DNA of 64,000 nucleotides from an uncultured Caulobacterales bacterium (GCA_903858185.1 CAIOHT010000012.1:62001-126000), one strand, 5' to 3'; counted from the first letter of the stretch, positions 8,888 to 20,256 are shown. Notes: generated by a model not told the origin, from the letters alone. Program-made: numbers and translations.

Positions 8888-10207
8888 TCACGTCGGCCAG
8901 GTTTCCTTCGACGCCGCCAGGACCTCTCCCGCCAGGTAGAGCGATCCGCAGATGACGATGTGAGGCGGGGGTCCGTCCCCCGCCAGCACCGTCTCCAGCG
9001 CCTCCAGGGCGCTTCCCGAGATCCCGGCTTTCAATCCCGCCCGCGCGGCCGCCTCGACCAGCCGGGCCGGCGGACTGGCGGTATCCGCCTCGAACGGCAC
9101 GGCGATGATCCGCGGTTGCAGGTCCCGGAAGGCGGCGAAGAAGCCGTCGGCGTCCTTGTTCGCCAGCAGGCCGCAGACGACCGCAACCGGCCGCCCGTCC
9201 CGCGCCGCCATGTCGCCGATCGTCCGGGCAAGGGCCGCGGCCGCATGCGGATTGTGCCCGCCGTCGAGCCAGAGATCGGCCCCGGCCGCCTGGGCCCGTT
9301 CGCCGAACGGACCCCTGGTCAGACGCTGCATCCGGGCCGGCCAGACGGTGGAGGCGATACCCAGGCTGATCGCGTCCTCGTCGATCCGCGCCTCCGGCAG
9401 CTGCAGGGCGGCCATGACGGCGAGGCCGGCATTGTCGATCTGGTGAGGTCCCGCCAGCGACGGCAACGGCAGGTCCAGCAACCGGTCCGGTGTCTGGACG
9501 ATCAGCCGCCCCCGCTCGCTCCAGGCGTCGAACTCGACGCCCATGGCGGTCAGCGGCGCGCCGAGCGCCAGGGCCCGCGCCTCGATGACCGCGAAGGCCT
9601 CATCGCACTGACGGCCGACGACGACCGGTGCGCCGCGCTTGATGATGCCGGCCTTCTCGCCGGCGATGGCGGTAATCGTGTCGCCCAGGAACTCGCGGTG
9701 GTCATGATCGACCGGCGCGATGACGCTGAGTGCGGGCCGTTCGAGCACATTGGTCGCGTCGAGCGACCCGCCCAGTCCGACTTCCAGCAGGCACAGGTCA
9801 GCTTCCACTTCGGAAAACGCCAGCAGCGCCGCCGCCGTGGTGATCTCGAAGAAGGTGATCGCCTCCCCGGCATTGGCCTCCTCGACCCGCTCCAGCACCT
9901 CGGCCAGATGCGCGTCGCTGATCAAGGCTCCGGCGAGCCGGATCCGTTCGGCGAACCGCACCAGATGCGGAGAGGAGAACACATGCACCCGCAGACCCGC
10001 CGCCTCGGCGATGGCGCGCAGGAAGGCGACGGTCGAACCCTTGCCGTTGGTCCCGGCCACATGGACCACCGGCGGCAGCTTGCGTTGCGGCTCGCCCAGC
10101 GCCGTGCACAGCCGGTGCATCCGGCCCAGCGACAGGTCGATCAGCTTCGGGTGCAGGAGCCGGAGCCGCTCAAGGGCTGCGTCGTGGGCTCGGAGGTGAT
10201 CTGACAC
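8888..10207 (-). CDS. folC: Bifunctional folylpolyglutamate/dihydrofolate synthase FolC
   Basis: 439 residues of the Mur-ligase-like family. The P-loop AGTNGKGST (51-59) binds ATP; FFEITTAAALLAF and PVDHDHREFLGDT are the folate-ligase motifs, with the conserved His-rich loop, and LDGGHNPHAA is the ligase-domain motif near the C-terminus. It adds glutamate to folates and, in proteobacteria, usually also makes dihydrofolate from dihydropteroate. It is the last gene of the trpFBA-accD-folC cluster, starting 20 bases after accD stops. Confidence 0.95.
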   Translation of the reverse strand: MSDHLRAHDAALERLRLLHPKLIDLSLGRMHRLCTALGEPQRKLPPVVHVAGTNGKGSTVAFLRAIAEAAGLRVHVFSSPHLVRFAERIRLAGALISDAHLAEVLERVEEANAGEAITFFEITTAAALLAFSEVEADLCLLEVGLGGSLDATNVLERPALSVIAPVDHDHREFLGDTITAIAGEKAGIIKRGAPVVVGRQCDEAFAVIEARALALGAPLTAMGVEFDAWSERGRLIVQTPDRLLDLPLPSLAGPHQIDNAGLAVMAALQLPEARIDEDAISLGIASTVWPARMQRLTRGPFGERAQAAGADLWLDGGHNPHAAAALARTIGDMAARDGRPVAVVCGLLANKDADGFFAAFRDLQPRIIAVPFEADTASPPARLVEAAARAGLKAGISGSALEALETVLAGDGPPPHIVICGSLYLAGEVLAASKETWPT

Positions 10208-10227
10208 TGGGAGGAGCGGGAGAAAAT

Positions 10228-11142
10228 CTACGCCGCCTTCGATCCGTCGCGGCCCATCATCAGGGTGGTCAGGATCGAGCCCAGCACCGCTGGCAGCTCA
10301 TGGCGGGCCACGACGCGGTCGACCATGCCCTTTTCGACGAGGTACTCGGCGCGCTGGAAGCCCGGCGGCAGGGTCTCGCGGATGGTCTGCTCGATCACCC
10401 GCTGGCCGGCGAAACCGATCAGGGCGCCGGGCTCGGCGAAATGGATGTCGCCCAGCATGGCGTAGCTGGCGGTGACGCCGCCGGTGGTCGGGTCGGTCAG
10501 CACGACGATATAGGGCAGGCGGGCCCGCTTCATTTCCTGGATCGCCAGGGTGGTGCGGGCCATCTGCATCAGGGACAGGGTCCCCTCCTGCATGCGCGCG
10601 CCGCCGGCGGCGGTGTAGACGACAAGCGGCGACTGCCGCTCGATCGCCAGCCGGGCGGCGGCGATAAAGGCTTCCCCGGCGGCCATGCCCAGCGATCCGC
10701 CCATGAAGGCGAAGTCCTGCACCAGCACCACCGTCGGCGTGCCGCCGATGTCGCCGGCGGCCAGGGCCATGGCGTCAGGCTCGCCCGTCGACTTGCGGGC
10801 TGCCGCCAGGCGCTCGGTGTAGGGCCGGCCGTCGGTGAAATGCAGCGGGTCCTCGGGCACCGTCGGGGTGTCGAAGGTCTCGTAGGCGGCGTTGTCGAAG
10901 GTGAACTTGAACCGCAGCTCCGGCCCGATGCGCATGTGGCGGCCGGCGGGGGTCACCCACCAGGCGGCCTCCAGATCGGGGCGATAGATCATCTCCCCGG
11001 TGTCGGGGCATTTGACCCAGAGGTTCTCGGGCGTTTCGCGCTTTACGAACGCGCCGCGGACGCCGGGGGCGATCCGGGCAAGCCAGCCCTGACGCTCGCG
11101 CGCAGTGCCCCGGGTCGGTTTTTCGTTCTTCGGGTCAGCCAT
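10228..11142 (-). CDS. accD: Acetyl-CoA carboxylase carboxyltransferase subunit beta
   Basis: About 304 residues with the crotonase-like carboxyltransferase core (GRPYTERLAAARK, GGSLGMAAGEAF, GGARMQEGTLSLMQM, GGVTASYAMLGD). With AccA it transfers the carboxyl group from biotin to acetyl-CoA to make malonyl-CoA. The N-terminal four-cysteine zinc ribbon of E. coli AccD is not intact: at the equivalent positions are C45, T48, T64 and G67. Many alphaproteobacterial AccDs share this loss. The start is uncertain: ATGs at 11142, 11148 and 11160 are in frame, and the last would overlap the trpA stop. I chose 11142 because MADPKNEK resembles family N-termini. Confidence 0.93.
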   Translation of the reverse strand: MADPKNEKPTRGTARERQGWLARIAPGVRGAFVKRETPENLWVKCPDTGEMIYRPDLEAAWWVTPAGRHMRIGPELRFKFTFDNAAYETFDTPTVPEDPLHFTDGRPYTERLAAARKSTGEPDAMALAAGDIGGTPTVVLVQDFAFMGGSLGMAAGEAFIAAARLAIERQSPLVVYTAAGGARMQEGTLSLMQMARTTLAIQEMKRARLPYIVVLTDPTTGGVTASYAMLGDIHFAEPGALIGFAGQRVIEQTIRETLPPGFQRAEYLVEKGMVDRVVARHELPAVLGSILTTLMMGRDGSKAA

Positions 11143-11152
11143 CGCCATTGCT

Positions 11153-11982
11153 TCAAGCATCCCTGACTCGCGCCAAGCGCACAGCCTTAGCCAGCTCCGC
11201 GGTCTTGGAAAGGACTCTTTCAGTCACGTTTTCGTTCGACCCGCTGTTGAGGGCGCCTTCAACTTCATCAACCAGGGCCGATCCAACGACGACCGCGTCG
11301 GCCACGCGCGCCACTTCCGCTGCGCGCGTCGGAGTGCGGATGCCAAATCCCACGGCCACCGGCAGGCCGGAGGCTGCCCGCAGGCGTTGCACGGGAAGCG
11401 CCACGGCGTCGGCGTCGGCCTCCTTGACGCCGGTCACGCCTGCGACGGAGACATAGTAGATGAAACCCGACGTCCGCCGCATCACGGCCGGCAGTCGCTT
11501 GTCGTCGGTGGTCGGGGTGGCCAGCCGGATCAGCGCTACGCCATTGGCGTCGAGGGCGTCGGCCAGCGGATCAGACTCCTCCGGCGGACAGTCGACGATG
11601 ATCAGGCCGTCCACGCCCGCCGACGCGGCGTCGGCCGCGAAGCGATCGAAGCCGCGATTGAGGACAGGATTCAGGTATCCCATCAGGATGATCGGGGTGT
11701 CCTGGTCCGTCGCCCGGAAGCCGGCGACCATGTCCAGCGTACCCTGCAGGGTCATGCCCGCCTTCAGCGCCCGCTGGGAGCCCAGCTGGATCGAGGGTCC
11801 CTCGGCCATCGGGTCGGAAAACGGAAAGCCGACCTCGATCAGGTCGGCCCCGGCGCCCGGCAGGCCTTCGAGAATGGCCTGCGCGGTCGCCCGATCCGGG
11901 TCGCCCGCCACCATATAGGTCACGAAAGCCGCGCGCCCTTCGGCGGCCAGGGCCGCGAAGCGCCGGTCGATACGGTCCTTGG

Positions 11983-11986
<4 letters not shown>
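11153..11986 (-). CDS. trpA: Tryptophan synthase alpha chain
   Basis: 277 residues of TIM barrel. The catalytic Glu is in [11 protein letters not shown] and the catalytic Asp in the same segment (FSDP); [14 protein letters not shown] and [10 protein letters not shown] are the substrate-phosphate loops. It cleaves indole-3-glycerol phosphate and channels indole to TrpB. The start appears to be TTG at 11986, giving [10 protein letters not shown] at the typical family N-terminus and a TTGA overlap with the trpB stop. The in-frame ATG upstream at 12043 would bury the gene deep in trpB and adds a non-homologous Arg-rich stretch, so I reject it. Confidence 0.95.
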
Positions 11987-13203
<1,217 letters not shown>

Positions 13204-13216
13204 GGATCCAGAAGCT

Positions 13217-13855
13217 TCAGGCGCGGCGAACCGCTTCAAGAAAGGCCGAAATCAGGAGCGGGTCCTTTATCCCCGGGCCGCGCTCCACGCCAGAGGAAAC
13301 GTCCGCGATCGGGGCGCCGGACTGGCGCAGGGCCTCTCCGACGTTCCACGGATCAAGGCCGCCCGCGAGGAGGTAGGGCCGCGCGAAGCGGCGTCCAGCC
13401 AGAATCGTCCAGTCGAACGACGATCCCAGGCCGCCCGGCATCGCGGTGTCCGACGGCGGTTTGGCGTCGAACATCAGATGGTCGACGACCGTCTCATACT
13501 GACGGGCGGCGTCCAGATCGGCGGACTCGGAGACCGGCAGGGCCTTGATCACCCCGACCCCGGCGCGGGCCGAGACCTCGCGCACCCGCGACGGCGGCTC
13601 CTTGCCGTGCAGCTGGATCAGGTCGGGCTTCAGTGTCGCCATCAGCCGGTCGACCAGGTCATCGTCGGGATCGACAGTCACCGCGACGATGGTCGCCTTG
13701 CCGCGCGCCGGCGGAGCCAGCCGGGCGGCGGCGTCCGGGGTCAGATAGCGGGGGCTCGCCGGGAAGAAGTTGAACCCCAGGAAGGCCGCGCCGCCGTCGA
13801 GGGCGGCCGCCACCGTCCCGGGCGTGGACAGGCCACAGATCTTGGTTCCGGCCAT
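13217..13855 (-). CDS. trpF: Phosphoribosylanthranilate isomerase
   Basis: 212 residues of TIM barrel. KICGLSTPG at 5-13 carries the catalytic Cys and [14 protein letters not shown] near the C-terminus carries the catalytic Asp and phosphate loop; [12 protein letters not shown] and IQLHGKE are family motifs. It converts phosphoribosyl-anthranilate to CdRP in tryptophan synthesis. Its ATG shares one base with the mscL stop (TGATG), indicating translational coupling to the channel gene, and trpB follows at once. The rest of the pathway (trpE/G/D/C) is not in the window. Confidence 0.95.
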   Translation of the reverse strand: MAGTKICGLSTPGTVAAALDGGAAFLGFNFFPASPRYLTPDAAARLAPPARGKATIVAVTVDPDDDLVDRLMATLKPDLIQLHGKEPPSRVREVSARAGVGVIKALPVSESADLDAARQYETVVDHLMFDAKPPSDTAMPGGLGSSFDWTILAGRRFARPYLLAGGLDPWNVGEALRQSGAPIADVSSGVERGPGIKDPLLISAFLEAVRRA

Positions 13856-14289
13856 CAGCCCGTCTTGCCGGCGCCGGCTTTGAGCAGATCGCGGATTTCG
13901 GTCAGCAGCGCTTCGCTGGGTGTCGGGGCCGGGGGCGCCGGGGGCGCTTCCGGCTCGGCGGGCGCCTCGCGGCGGGCGGTGTTGATCGCCTTGACCAGCA
14001 GGAACACGGCCGCCGCGACGATCAGGAACTGGATGACCGTGTTGATGAAGCCGCCGTAGCCGATGGCGACCTTCTCGATCACCTCGGTGGCCGGGTTGTC
14101 GGCCCGCAGCACCCACTCGAGCTTGGAAAAGTCGATCCCGCCGGTGATCAGGCCGATCGGCGGCATGACCACCTGGTCGACCAGGCTCTTGACGATGGCC
14201 CCGAACGATCCGCCGATGATCACCCCGACGGCCAGATCGACCACGTTGCCGCGGGCGATGAATTCGCGAAATTCCTTGAAGACGCTCAT
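13855..14289 (-). CDS. mscL: Large-conductance mechanosensitive channel MscL
   Basis: 144 residues. [29 protein letters not shown] is the N-terminal amphipathic helix plus pore-lining TM1, shown here by the core pattern [15 protein letters not shown]2 is the hydrophobic run around residues 72-95; a Pro/Ala/Glu-rich linker (about 105-122) leads to the cytoplasmic bundle [12 protein letters not shown]. It opens under hypo-osmotic shock. The start ATG at 14289 is the family start. It lies 61 bases after ihfB and is coupled to trpF by overlapping stop and start. Confidence 0.95.
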   Translation of the reverse strand: MSVFKEFREFIARGNVVDLAVGVIIGGSFGAIVKSLVDQVVMPPIGLITGGIDFSKLEWVLRADNPATEVIEKVAIGYGGFINTVIQFLIVAAAVFLLVKAINTARREAPAEPEAPPAPPAPTPSEALLTEIRDLLKAGAGKTG

Positions 14290-14350
14290 GGCGATGCTCC
14301 GTCCCGGTCTGTCAGGAGCCTTTGGAGGATTGGCCGGCCGCGTCAAGCCG

Positions 14351-14632
14351 TCAGTCGGCGTTGAGCCGTTCGCGCAGTTCCTTGCCGCTCTTGAAGAACG
14401 GCACATGCTTGCCCTTCACCGACACCGGCTCGCCGGTACGGGGGTTGCGGCCCGCGCGCGCAGGCCGCGACCGGACGGAGAAGGCGCCGAAGCCGCGAAG
14501 CTCGACCCGGCCGCCGCCTTCGAGCGCCACGGTCATCTTTTCCAGGATCACGCCGACAACGCGTTCGATGTCGCGCTGGGTCAGGTGCGGGTTTTCGGCG
14601 GCAAGCCGGGCGATCAGCTCAGATTTGATCAT
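14351..14632 (-). CDS. ihfB: Integration host factor subunit beta
   Basis: 93 residues, HU/IHF family: [17 protein letters not shown] start, arm region RNPRTGEPV with the intercalating proline, and the [11 protein letters not shown] helix. IHF-beta pairs with IHF-alpha to bend DNA; in Caulobacter IHF assists sigma-54 and cell-cycle promoters, and rpoN is also in this window. rpsA-ihfB adjacency is ancient. Here a strong terminator and nearly 200 bases separate them, so ihfB probably has its own promoter. Confidence 0.94.
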   Translation of the reverse strand: MIKSELIARLAAENPHLTQRDIERVVGVILEKMTVALEGGGRVELRGFGAFSVRSRPARAGRNPRTGEPVSVKGKHVPFFKSGKELRERLNAD

Positions 14633-14768
14633 TGCGGTCCCCCAACCCGTCGTCGGCCGCCCGACCTTTGCCCAATCAGTCCTGAGTCTTCAAGGGGTTG
14701 TCGGACAAACAGCCAAACTGTCGCGCGAAGCGGCGCCGGCATGGGCGGATCGCTGCGCCGCGGGCATG

Positions 14769-14800
14769 AAAAACGGCGGCCGGGAGATCCCGACCGCCGT
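14769..14800 (-). terminator. Intrinsic terminator of rpsA
   Basis: Reading the minus strand, ACGGCGGTCGGG and CCCGGCCGCCGT form a 12-bp stem (one G-T pair) with a 4-base loop, followed at once by five T. It lies 30 bases past the rpsA stop. This is the clearest rho-independent terminator in the window. Confidence 0.9.
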
Positions 14801-14829
14801 CTGACATCGTAGCGATTGACGCCGAAGGA

Positions 14830-16545
14830 CTAGTCCTTCGAGGCCTTCTCACGCAGGGCAGCGCCGAGGATGTCGCCCAGCGAGGCGCCGGAGTCCGAGG
14901 ACCCGAACTGCTCGATGGCTTCCTTCTCTTCGGCCATTTCCAGCGACTTGATCGAGACGGACACCCGACGGGCGGCCTTGTCGATGTTGGTCACCTGGGC
15001 GTCGATGCGGTCGCCGACGGCGTAGCGCTCGGGGCGCTGCTCCTGGCGGTCGCGCGACAGGTCCGACTTGCGGATGAAGGCCGTCATCGGCGCGTCGTCC
15101 TCGCCGAACTTGACCTCGATGCCGCCGGTGGTGACTTCCGTCACCGTGACGGTCACCGTCTGACCCTTGCGGAAGGTGTCGCCGGTCATCGGATCGCCGG
15201 CCAGCTGCTTCACGCCCAGGCTGATGCGTTCCTTCTCGACATCGACGTCAAGCACCTTGGCCTTGATCATGTCGCCCTTCTTGAACTTCGCCATGGCTTC
15301 TTCGCCAGACGCGTTCCAGTCCAGGTCGGACAGGTGAACCATGCCGTCGATGTCGCCGTCGAGGCCCACGAACAGGCCGAACTCGGTGGCGTTCTTGACT
15401 TCGCCTTCGACGGTCGAGCCGATCGGATGCGTCGCCAGGAAGGCGTCCCAGGGGTTCGCCATGGCCTGCTTGAGGCCCAGCGACACGCGGCGCTTGGAGC
15501 TGTCGACGTCGAGCACGATGACGTCCACTTCCTGCGAGGTGGAGACGATCTTGCCCGGGTGGACGTTCTTCTTGGTCCAGGACATTTCCGAGACGTGGAC
15601 CAGGCCTTCAACGCCGGCTTCCAGCTCAACAAACGCGCCGTAGTCGGTGATGTTGGTGATGCGGCCGGTGTACTTGGCGCCGACCGGGTACTTGGCTTCA
15701 ACGCCATCCCACGGATCGGACTGCAGCTGCTTCATGCCGAGGCTGATGCGCTGGGTGTCCGGATTGATCTTGATGATCTGCACCTTGACGGTGTCGCCGA
15801 CGGCCAGGACCTGCGACGGATGCGAGACGCGCTTCCAGCTCATGTCGGTGACGTGCAGCAGGCCGTCGATGCCGCCGAGGTCCACGAACGCACCGTAGTC
15901 GGTGATGTTCTTGACCACGCCTTCGCGGACTTCGCCCTCGAGCAGCTGGCTGACCAGTTCGGTGCGCTGTTCGGCGCGGGCTTCTTCGAGGATGGCGCGA
16001 CGCGAGACGACGATGTTGCCGCGCGGACGGTCCATCTTGAGGATGGCGAAGGGCTGTTCCTTGCCCATCAGCGGGCCGACGTCGCGGACCGGACGGATGT
16101 CCACCTGCGAGCCCGGCAGGAACGCCGAGGCGCCGCCCAGGTCGACGGTGAAGCCGCCCTTCACGCGGCCGACGATGGAGCCCATGACCGGCTCCTGCTT
16201 GGCAAACACGCCTTCCAGGCGGGTCCAGGCTTCCTCGCGCTTGGCCTTCTCACGGCTGATGACCGCTTCGCCGAGGGCGTTCTCGAGGCGCTCGAGGAAC
16301 ACCTCGACGGTGTCGCCGATCTTCAGGGTGGGCTTGCCGGCGTCGTCGACGCCGAATTCCTTGATCAGGATGCGACCTTCGGTCTTCAGACCGACGTCGA
16401 TGATGGCGAAGTCCTTTTCGATGCCAACAACGATACCGTTGATGACGGTGCCTTCGGCGAAGTCGCCGCCGGCGCCGCCCATGGAGGCGTCGAGCAGGGC
16501 CGCGAAATCATCGCGGCTGGGGTTCAGGCTGAGATCGTCGGCCAT
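14830..16545 (-). CDS. rpsA: 30S ribosomal protein S1
   Basis: 571 residues with six tandem S1 (OB-fold) repeats. Repeats 3-6 carry the typical [21 protein letters not shown] and [11 protein letters not shown] starts and [20 protein letters not shown] and [10 protein letters not shown] cores. S1 binds the 5' region of mRNA and lets the ribosome start on leaders with weak Shine-Dalgarno sites, common in this window. The start ATG at 16545 ([14 protein letters not shown]) is the alphaproteobacterial S1 N-terminus; the frame extends upstream to an unlikely start at 16728. cmk lies upstream on the same strand, as in most proteobacteria. Confidence 0.97.
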   Translation of the reverse strand: MADDLSLNPSRDDFAALLDASMGGAGGDFAEGTVINGIVVGIEKDFAIIDVGLKTEGRILIKEFGVDDAGKPTLKIGDTVEVFLERLENALGEAVISREKAKREEAWTRLEGVFAKQEPVMGSIVGRVKGGFTVDLGGASAFLPGSQVDIRPVRDVGPLMGKEQPFAILKMDRPRGNIVVSRRAILEEARAEQRTELVSQLLEGEVREGVVKNITDYGAFVDLGGIDGLLHVTDMSWKRVSHPSQVLAVGDTVKVQIIKINPDTQRISLGMKQLQSDPWDGVEAKYPVGAKYTGRITNITDYGAFVELEAGVEGLVHVSEMSWTKKNVHPGKIVSTSQEVDVIVLDVDSSKRRVSLGLKQAMANPWDAFLATHPIGSTVEGEVKNATEFGLFVGLDGDIDGMVHLSDLDWNASGEEAMAKFKKGDMIKAKVLDVDVEKERISLGVKQLAGDPMTGDTFRKGQTVTVTVTEVTTGGIEVKFGEDDAPMTAFIRKSDLSRDRQEQRPERYAVGDRIDAQVTNIDKAARRVSVSIKSLEMAEEKEAIEQFGSSDSGASLGDILGAALREKASKD

Positions 16546-16669
16546 ATAGTGTTTCAGTCTCTTGGTTGCGGATCGCGGACAGGCGGCGGGATGCCGGCGG
16601 AGTCCGGGCGGTCCATGGGTTTGCGGATAGATTTGAGCGCCCGCGGCCGTTCGAGCGTGGCGCGTTGGA

Positions 16670-17320
16670 TTAGCCTTTGGCGGTTTCCCACCGGCTGCGC
16701 GCCGCCTCGACGATACGGCGGGCCGCATCGAAGGCCGCGTCTATAGTCATTTCGGTGGTGTCGAGCAAGACCGCGTCCGGCGCGGCGACCATCGGCGAGT
16801 CGGCCCGGGCGCTGTCGCGGGCGTCACGGACATGGATGTCGGCGAGGATTTCCTCGTAGGTGACAGTCTCGCCCTGGCTGACCAGCTGCTTCCAGCGGCG
16901 CCCGGCCCGCGCCTCGGGTGTGGCGGTGACGTACAGCTTGGCCGGGGCGTCCGGGGCGATGACGGTGCCGATGTCGCGGCCGTCGATCACTGCCCCGGGC
17001 TCCCGCGCGGCGAAGTCGCGCTGGAAGTCGCGCAGCACCTGGCGAACGGGGGAATAGATAGCCACCCGGCTGGCGGCCTCGCCGGCGGCGCGGGTGCGGA
17101 CTGCCGGGCCTTCCAGTTCCGACGGCTCAAGCGCCCGGGCGGCGGCGGTAGCGGCGGCTTCATCCGACAGGTCGCCGCCCTGGCCAAGCACCTTCATGCC
17201 CACGGCGCGATAGAGCAGCCCCGAGTCCAGCACCGGATAGCCATAGAGCGCGCCCAGCCGGACGGCGATCGTGCCCTTGCCCGAGGCGGCGGGACCGTCG
17301 ACGGCGATCGTGAAACCCAT
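16670..17320 (-). CDS. cmk: Cytidylate kinase
   Basis: 216 residues. The P-loop GPAASGKGT (9-17) binds ATP; DSGLLYRAVG and DGRDIGTVIAPDA bind CMP; the lid is RDARDSARADSPM. It phosphorylates CMP and dCMP. It starts 3 bases after the aroA stop, so aroA-cmk form one unit; rpsA follows 124 bases later. Confidence 0.96.
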   Translation of the reverse strand: MGFTIAVDGPAASGKGTIAVRLGALYGYPVLDSGLLYRAVGMKVLGQGGDLSDEAAATAAARALEPSELEGPAVRTRAAGEAASRVAIYSPVRQVLRDFQRDFAAREPGAVIDGRDIGTVIAPDAPAKLYVTATPEARAGRRWKQLVSQGETVTYEEILADIHVRDARDSARADSPMVAAPDAVLLDTTEMTIDAAFDAARRIVEAARSRWETAKG

Positions 17321-17323
17321 CGC

Positions 17324-18643
17324 TCAGGCCTCCTCGATGGAGCCGCCGAGGCGACGCATCATCGGGGCGAAGTCGGGGAAGCTGGTGGCGATCATGCCGG
17401 GCTCGTCGACCTGGACGGCCTCGCGGGCGGCCAGGCCCAGGACCAGGTGACTCATGGCGATGCGGTGATCCCCGTGGGTCTCGACCAGCGCCCCGCCCCG
17501 CGGCGCGGCGCCGGTCCCGCGCACGATGAAGCCCTCCGGCTCCTCCTCGACATCGACGCCACAGGCCTCGAGCCCGGCCGCCATCAGGGCGATGCGGTCG
17601 CTTTCCTTGACCCGCATCTCGCCGACGCCGCGCATCACCGTCTCGCCGTGAGCAAAGGCGGCCGCGACGGCGAGGATCGGATACTCGTCGATCATGCTGG
17701 GCGCCCGGCCCGGCGGCACGACGACGCCGCGAAGCGTCGAATGGCGGGCGGTGATGTCGCCGACCTCCTCGCCGCTGGCGTCGCGGCGATTGGTGATGGT
17801 CAGGTCCGCGCCCATCTCGCGCAGGGTGTCGAACAGGCCGGTGCGCAACGGGTTGAGCATCACCCCCGTGACCGTGACCGCCGAGCCCGGCGTGATCAGC
17901 GCCGCAACGAGCGGAAAGGCCGCGGACGACGGGTCGCCCGGCACGGCCACGTGACTGGCCGTCAGGCGCGCGCCCGGTTGCAGTGTGATCACCCGGCGGT
18001 CGTTGTGGTCGTCGACGGTCAGCGTCGCGCCGAACGCCTTCAGCATCCGCTCGGTGTGATCGCGGGTCGGCTCGGGCTCGACCACGGTGACAGCTCCCCC
18101 GGCCTTCAGGCCGGCCAGCAGCACCGCCGACTTCACCTGGGCCGAGGCCATCGGCAGCACATATTCGACCCCTGCGAGCCCGCCGCCGCGCAGGGTCAGG
18201 GGCAGACGGCCGCCTTCGCGCGACAGCCAGGTCGCCCCCATCAGCCCCAACGGCTCCAGCACGCGACCCATCGGACGTTTTTTCAGCGAGGCGTCGCCGG
18301 TGAAGGTGGCGGTGATCGCATAGCCGGCTGCGGCGCCCATGATCAGGCGCACGCCGGTGCCGGCATTGCCGCAGTCGATGACGTCGCCGGGCTCCGAAAG
18401 CCCGCCCCTGCCTTCGACCGTCCAGGCGCCCTCGCCGGTGCGGGTGACCCCGGCGCCGAAGGCCTGCATGGCCCTTGCGGTCGCCAGGACGTCGTCGCCC
18501 TCGAGCAAACCGGTGATTGTGGTGCGGCCCGACGCCATGGCGCCCAGGATCAGGGCGCGGTGGGAAATCGACTTGTCGCCGGGGACCTTGACGGTCCCTG
18601 AGAGGGGCGCGCCGGGGCGGGCCGAAAGCACGGCGGCGGTCAT
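17324..18643 (-). CDS. aroA: 3-phosphoshikimate 1-carboxyvinyltransferase (EPSP synthase)
   Basis: 439 residues. [12 protein letters not shown] (20-31) with K24 is the PEP/S3P site; [12 protein letters not shown] matches the variant signature of class II EPSP synthases rather than the class I GNAGTAMRPL, which suggests, but does not prove, glyphosate insensitivity. RVKESDRI and GDHRIAMS motifs follow. The sixth step of the shikimate pathway. The ATG at 18643 is preferred to the far-upstream in-frame start at 18784 because the protein alignment begins here. Confidence 0.95.
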   Translation of the reverse strand: MTAAVLSARPGAPLSGTVKVPGDKSISHRALILGAMASGRTTITGLLEGDDVLATARAMQAFGAGVTRTGEGAWTVEGRGGLSEPGDVIDCGNAGTGVRLIMGAAAGYAITATFTGDASLKKRPMGRVLEPLGLMGATWLSREGGRLPLTLRGGGLAGVEYVLPMASAQVKSAVLLAGLKAGGAVTVVEPEPTRDHTERMLKAFGATLTVDDHNDRRVITLQPGARLTASHVAVPGDPSSAAFPLVAALITPGSAVTVTGVMLNPLRTGLFDTLREMGADLTITNRRDASGEEVGDITARHSTLRGVVVPPGRAPSMIDEYPILAVAAAFAHGETVMRGVGEMRVKESDRIALMAAGLEACGVDVEEEPEGFIVRGTGAAPRGGALVETHGDHRIAMSHLVLGLAAREAVQVDEPGMIATSFPDFAPMMRRLGGSIEEA

Positions 18644-18759
18644 GCCGGGCGCAAGCTCCTGAAAGGGCTGGGGAAGGGCGGGGATTGCTTTTGACAGCGC
18701 CCCCGGCCCGTGGCAAGTGAGCCGCCGCTTCCGCACCAAGACCTTATGAGGATCGCCCC

Positions 18760-19233
18760 TTGGCCAATCCGGAATTGGGCGCAAAACAGATTTGCCCCAG
18801 CTGCCAGTCCAAATTCTACGACCTGGGCCGCCGCCCGGCCGCCTGTCCGAAGTGTGGGGAGACCTTCGACCCCGAAGAGGCCGTCCGCAATCGTCGGGTT
18901 CGCGCCCGTACGGCGGTGCCTGACTACGAGGACGCTGAAGAGAAACCGGTCAAGGCGGTCGACCCCGATGCCGATGGCTTCGAGGAAGAGCCCGATCAGA
19001 CGCCCGAGATCGACGACGAATCCGCCGTCGAGCCGATCGAGACCGACGAGGAGTCCGACGACCCCGTCGTGGCCCCCACGCCGGCCGACGATCTGGGCGT
19101 CGACTTCGCCGAAGATGAAGAACTCGCCGACGACGAAGAAGCTGACGGCGTGCCCTTCCTCGAGGACGAGGACGACTTCCCCGAGGACGAAATCGACGGT
19201 CTGCCGGGTGAAGACGACGCTGAGGACCGATAA
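18760..19233 (+). CDS. TIGR02300/FYDLN-type zinc-ribbon protein with long acidic tail
   Basis: 157 residues. The first 35 hold a C12-x2-C15 and C29-x2-C32 zinc ribbon with the [15 protein letters not shown] core that defines the FYDLN_acid family. The rest, about 60-157, is almost wholly Asp/Glu, predicted disordered. The family is conserved in alphaproteobacteria and has no settled function; the acidic tail suggests binding to a basic protein or a nucleic acid mimic. The start is TTG at 18760; no ATG keeps the ribbon. It is divergent from aroA with a 116-base gap and lies upstream of tRNA-Ala. Confidence 0.88.
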   Translation: MANPELGAKQICPSCQSKFYDLGRRPAACPKCGETFDPEEAVRNRRVRARTAVPDYEDAEEKPVKAVDPDADGFEEEPDQTPEIDDESAVEPIETDEESDDPVVAPTPADDLGVDFAEDEELADDEEADGVPFLEDEDDFPEDEIDGLPGEDDAEDR

Positions 19234-19256
19234 GCGGAAATTCCGCTCAGAGGCTC

Positions 19257-19285
19257 TTGATCGGCGAGGGATGGCGGCCTAGAAC
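19257..19285 (+). promoter_or_regulatory. Candidate housekeeping promoter of tRNA-Ala
   Basis: TTGATC (19257-19262), a 17-base spacer, then TAGAAC; the extended -10 CCTAGAAC matches the Caulobacter sigma-73 consensus GCTANAWC at 7 of 8 positions, with the expected 14 bases after the 7-base -35. It ends 47 bases before the tRNA. Confidence 0.6.
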
Positions 19286-19332
19286 CGCGCCCTCGCCGCC
19301 GGCCCGCCGGATGCGGGAAACCGGAAGACCCC

Positions 19333-19408
<76 letters not shown>

Positions 19409-19409
19409 A

Positions 19410-19440
19410 GAAGGCCGTGCCCCTAAAGGGCGCGGCCTTC
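19410..19440 (+). terminator. Hairpin terminator of tRNA-Ala
   Basis: GAAGGCCGTGCCC pairs with GGGCGCGGCCTTC over 13 bp (one T-G) around a CTAAA loop, two bases after the tRNA CCA. Only a weak T tract follows. Confidence 0.8.
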
Positions 19441-19535
19441 GCCGTTTCCGGGCCAGGCTTCTTCTCGTTAGAGTTCCACCGGTGCGATGGCCGGCGCAGG
19501 CGTGCGGCCGGGTCGAGCCTGAGGGGGAAGCGGGC

Positions 19536-19763
19536 ATGAGCAGAACAGAATGGCTGTTCGACCTTCTGGCCCTGTTCGCACCGGACTGGTTCGTCTGGCT
19601 TTTTGCGCTGGCGGGCCTCGTCAGCTTCGGGTGCGCGCTCGCCTGGGCGGCGGCGACCGGAAACCGGCCCCTGCTCCGGAAGCTTTGGGGCTTTGCCCGG
19701 CCGGTCGTGATCGTGGGTGGCGGCTTTGCGATCGTGATCGCGATCCTGCTGGCGACCCGCTGA
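19536..19763 (+). CDS. Small two-helix membrane protein, unknown function
   Basis: 75 residues; two hydrophobic segments (about 15-38 and 52-72) separated by a short basic loop NRPLLRKLW, ending ILLATR. The ATG at 19536 follows a purine-rich site GAGGGGGAAG. An upstream extension in frame would read through the tRNA and is rejected. No family recognised. It is convergent with the next small membrane protein. Confidence 0.6.
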   Translation: MSRTEWLFDLLALFAPDWFVWLFALAGLVSFGCALAWAAATGNRPLLRKLWGFARPVVIVGGGFAIVIAILLATR

Positions 19764-19804
19764 CGCCCGGAAAACCTGCCGGTCAGCCCGTCGGCGGCGC
19801 TTGT

Positions 19805-20134
19805 TCAGCGGGTGCGGGTGCGGACCAGCCGTGACGCCAGCATCAGCAGCGCCGCGTTGACCGCCAGCGCCCCGCAGGTGAGCAGCAGGGTGACGGTCGG
19901 CGTCTGGGCGATCGCCGGGTTGATCGCCAGGCTCCAGGGCAGGCCCAGCATCCGGGCAGGCCCGGCGGCGGAGGGATCCACCGGCACGCCGGCCAGGCCC
20001 AGCAGGCCCAGGGCGGCGACGCCCGCAGTGATCAGCGCCATCAGACTGAACAGCGCGCCCGCGACGGCGAAACCGCGCGAGAGCATGTCACGACCACTGG
20101 CGCGGTCGTCGAGTGGAATCATAGCCAGGGCCAT
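19805..20134 (-). CDS. Small membrane protein, unknown function
   Basis: 109 residues. After a charged start (PLDDRASGRDML) there are two to three hydrophobic segments, about 21-50 and 78-101, with a basic tail RLVRTRTR. No motif recognised. GC-rich codon use like the flanks. Start at 20134 or at an in-frame ATG at 20122. Confidence 0.55.
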   Translation of the reverse strand: MALAMIPLDDRASGRDMLSRGFAVAGALFSLMALITAGVAALGLLGLAGVPVDPSAAGPARMLGLPWSLAINPAIAQTPTVTLLLTCGALAVNAALLMLASRLVRTRTR

Positions 20135-20256
20135 GGTGCGTTCTTCCCTTCAGTGTCGGCCCGACGTCTGACTGCGCCAGTTTCCGAGAAAAACGGCTCT
20201 CGCCGCGAAACCGGCGCCAGCCGACGGCCGGCGGGCCGATTTCTCCTGAAAGGTGA

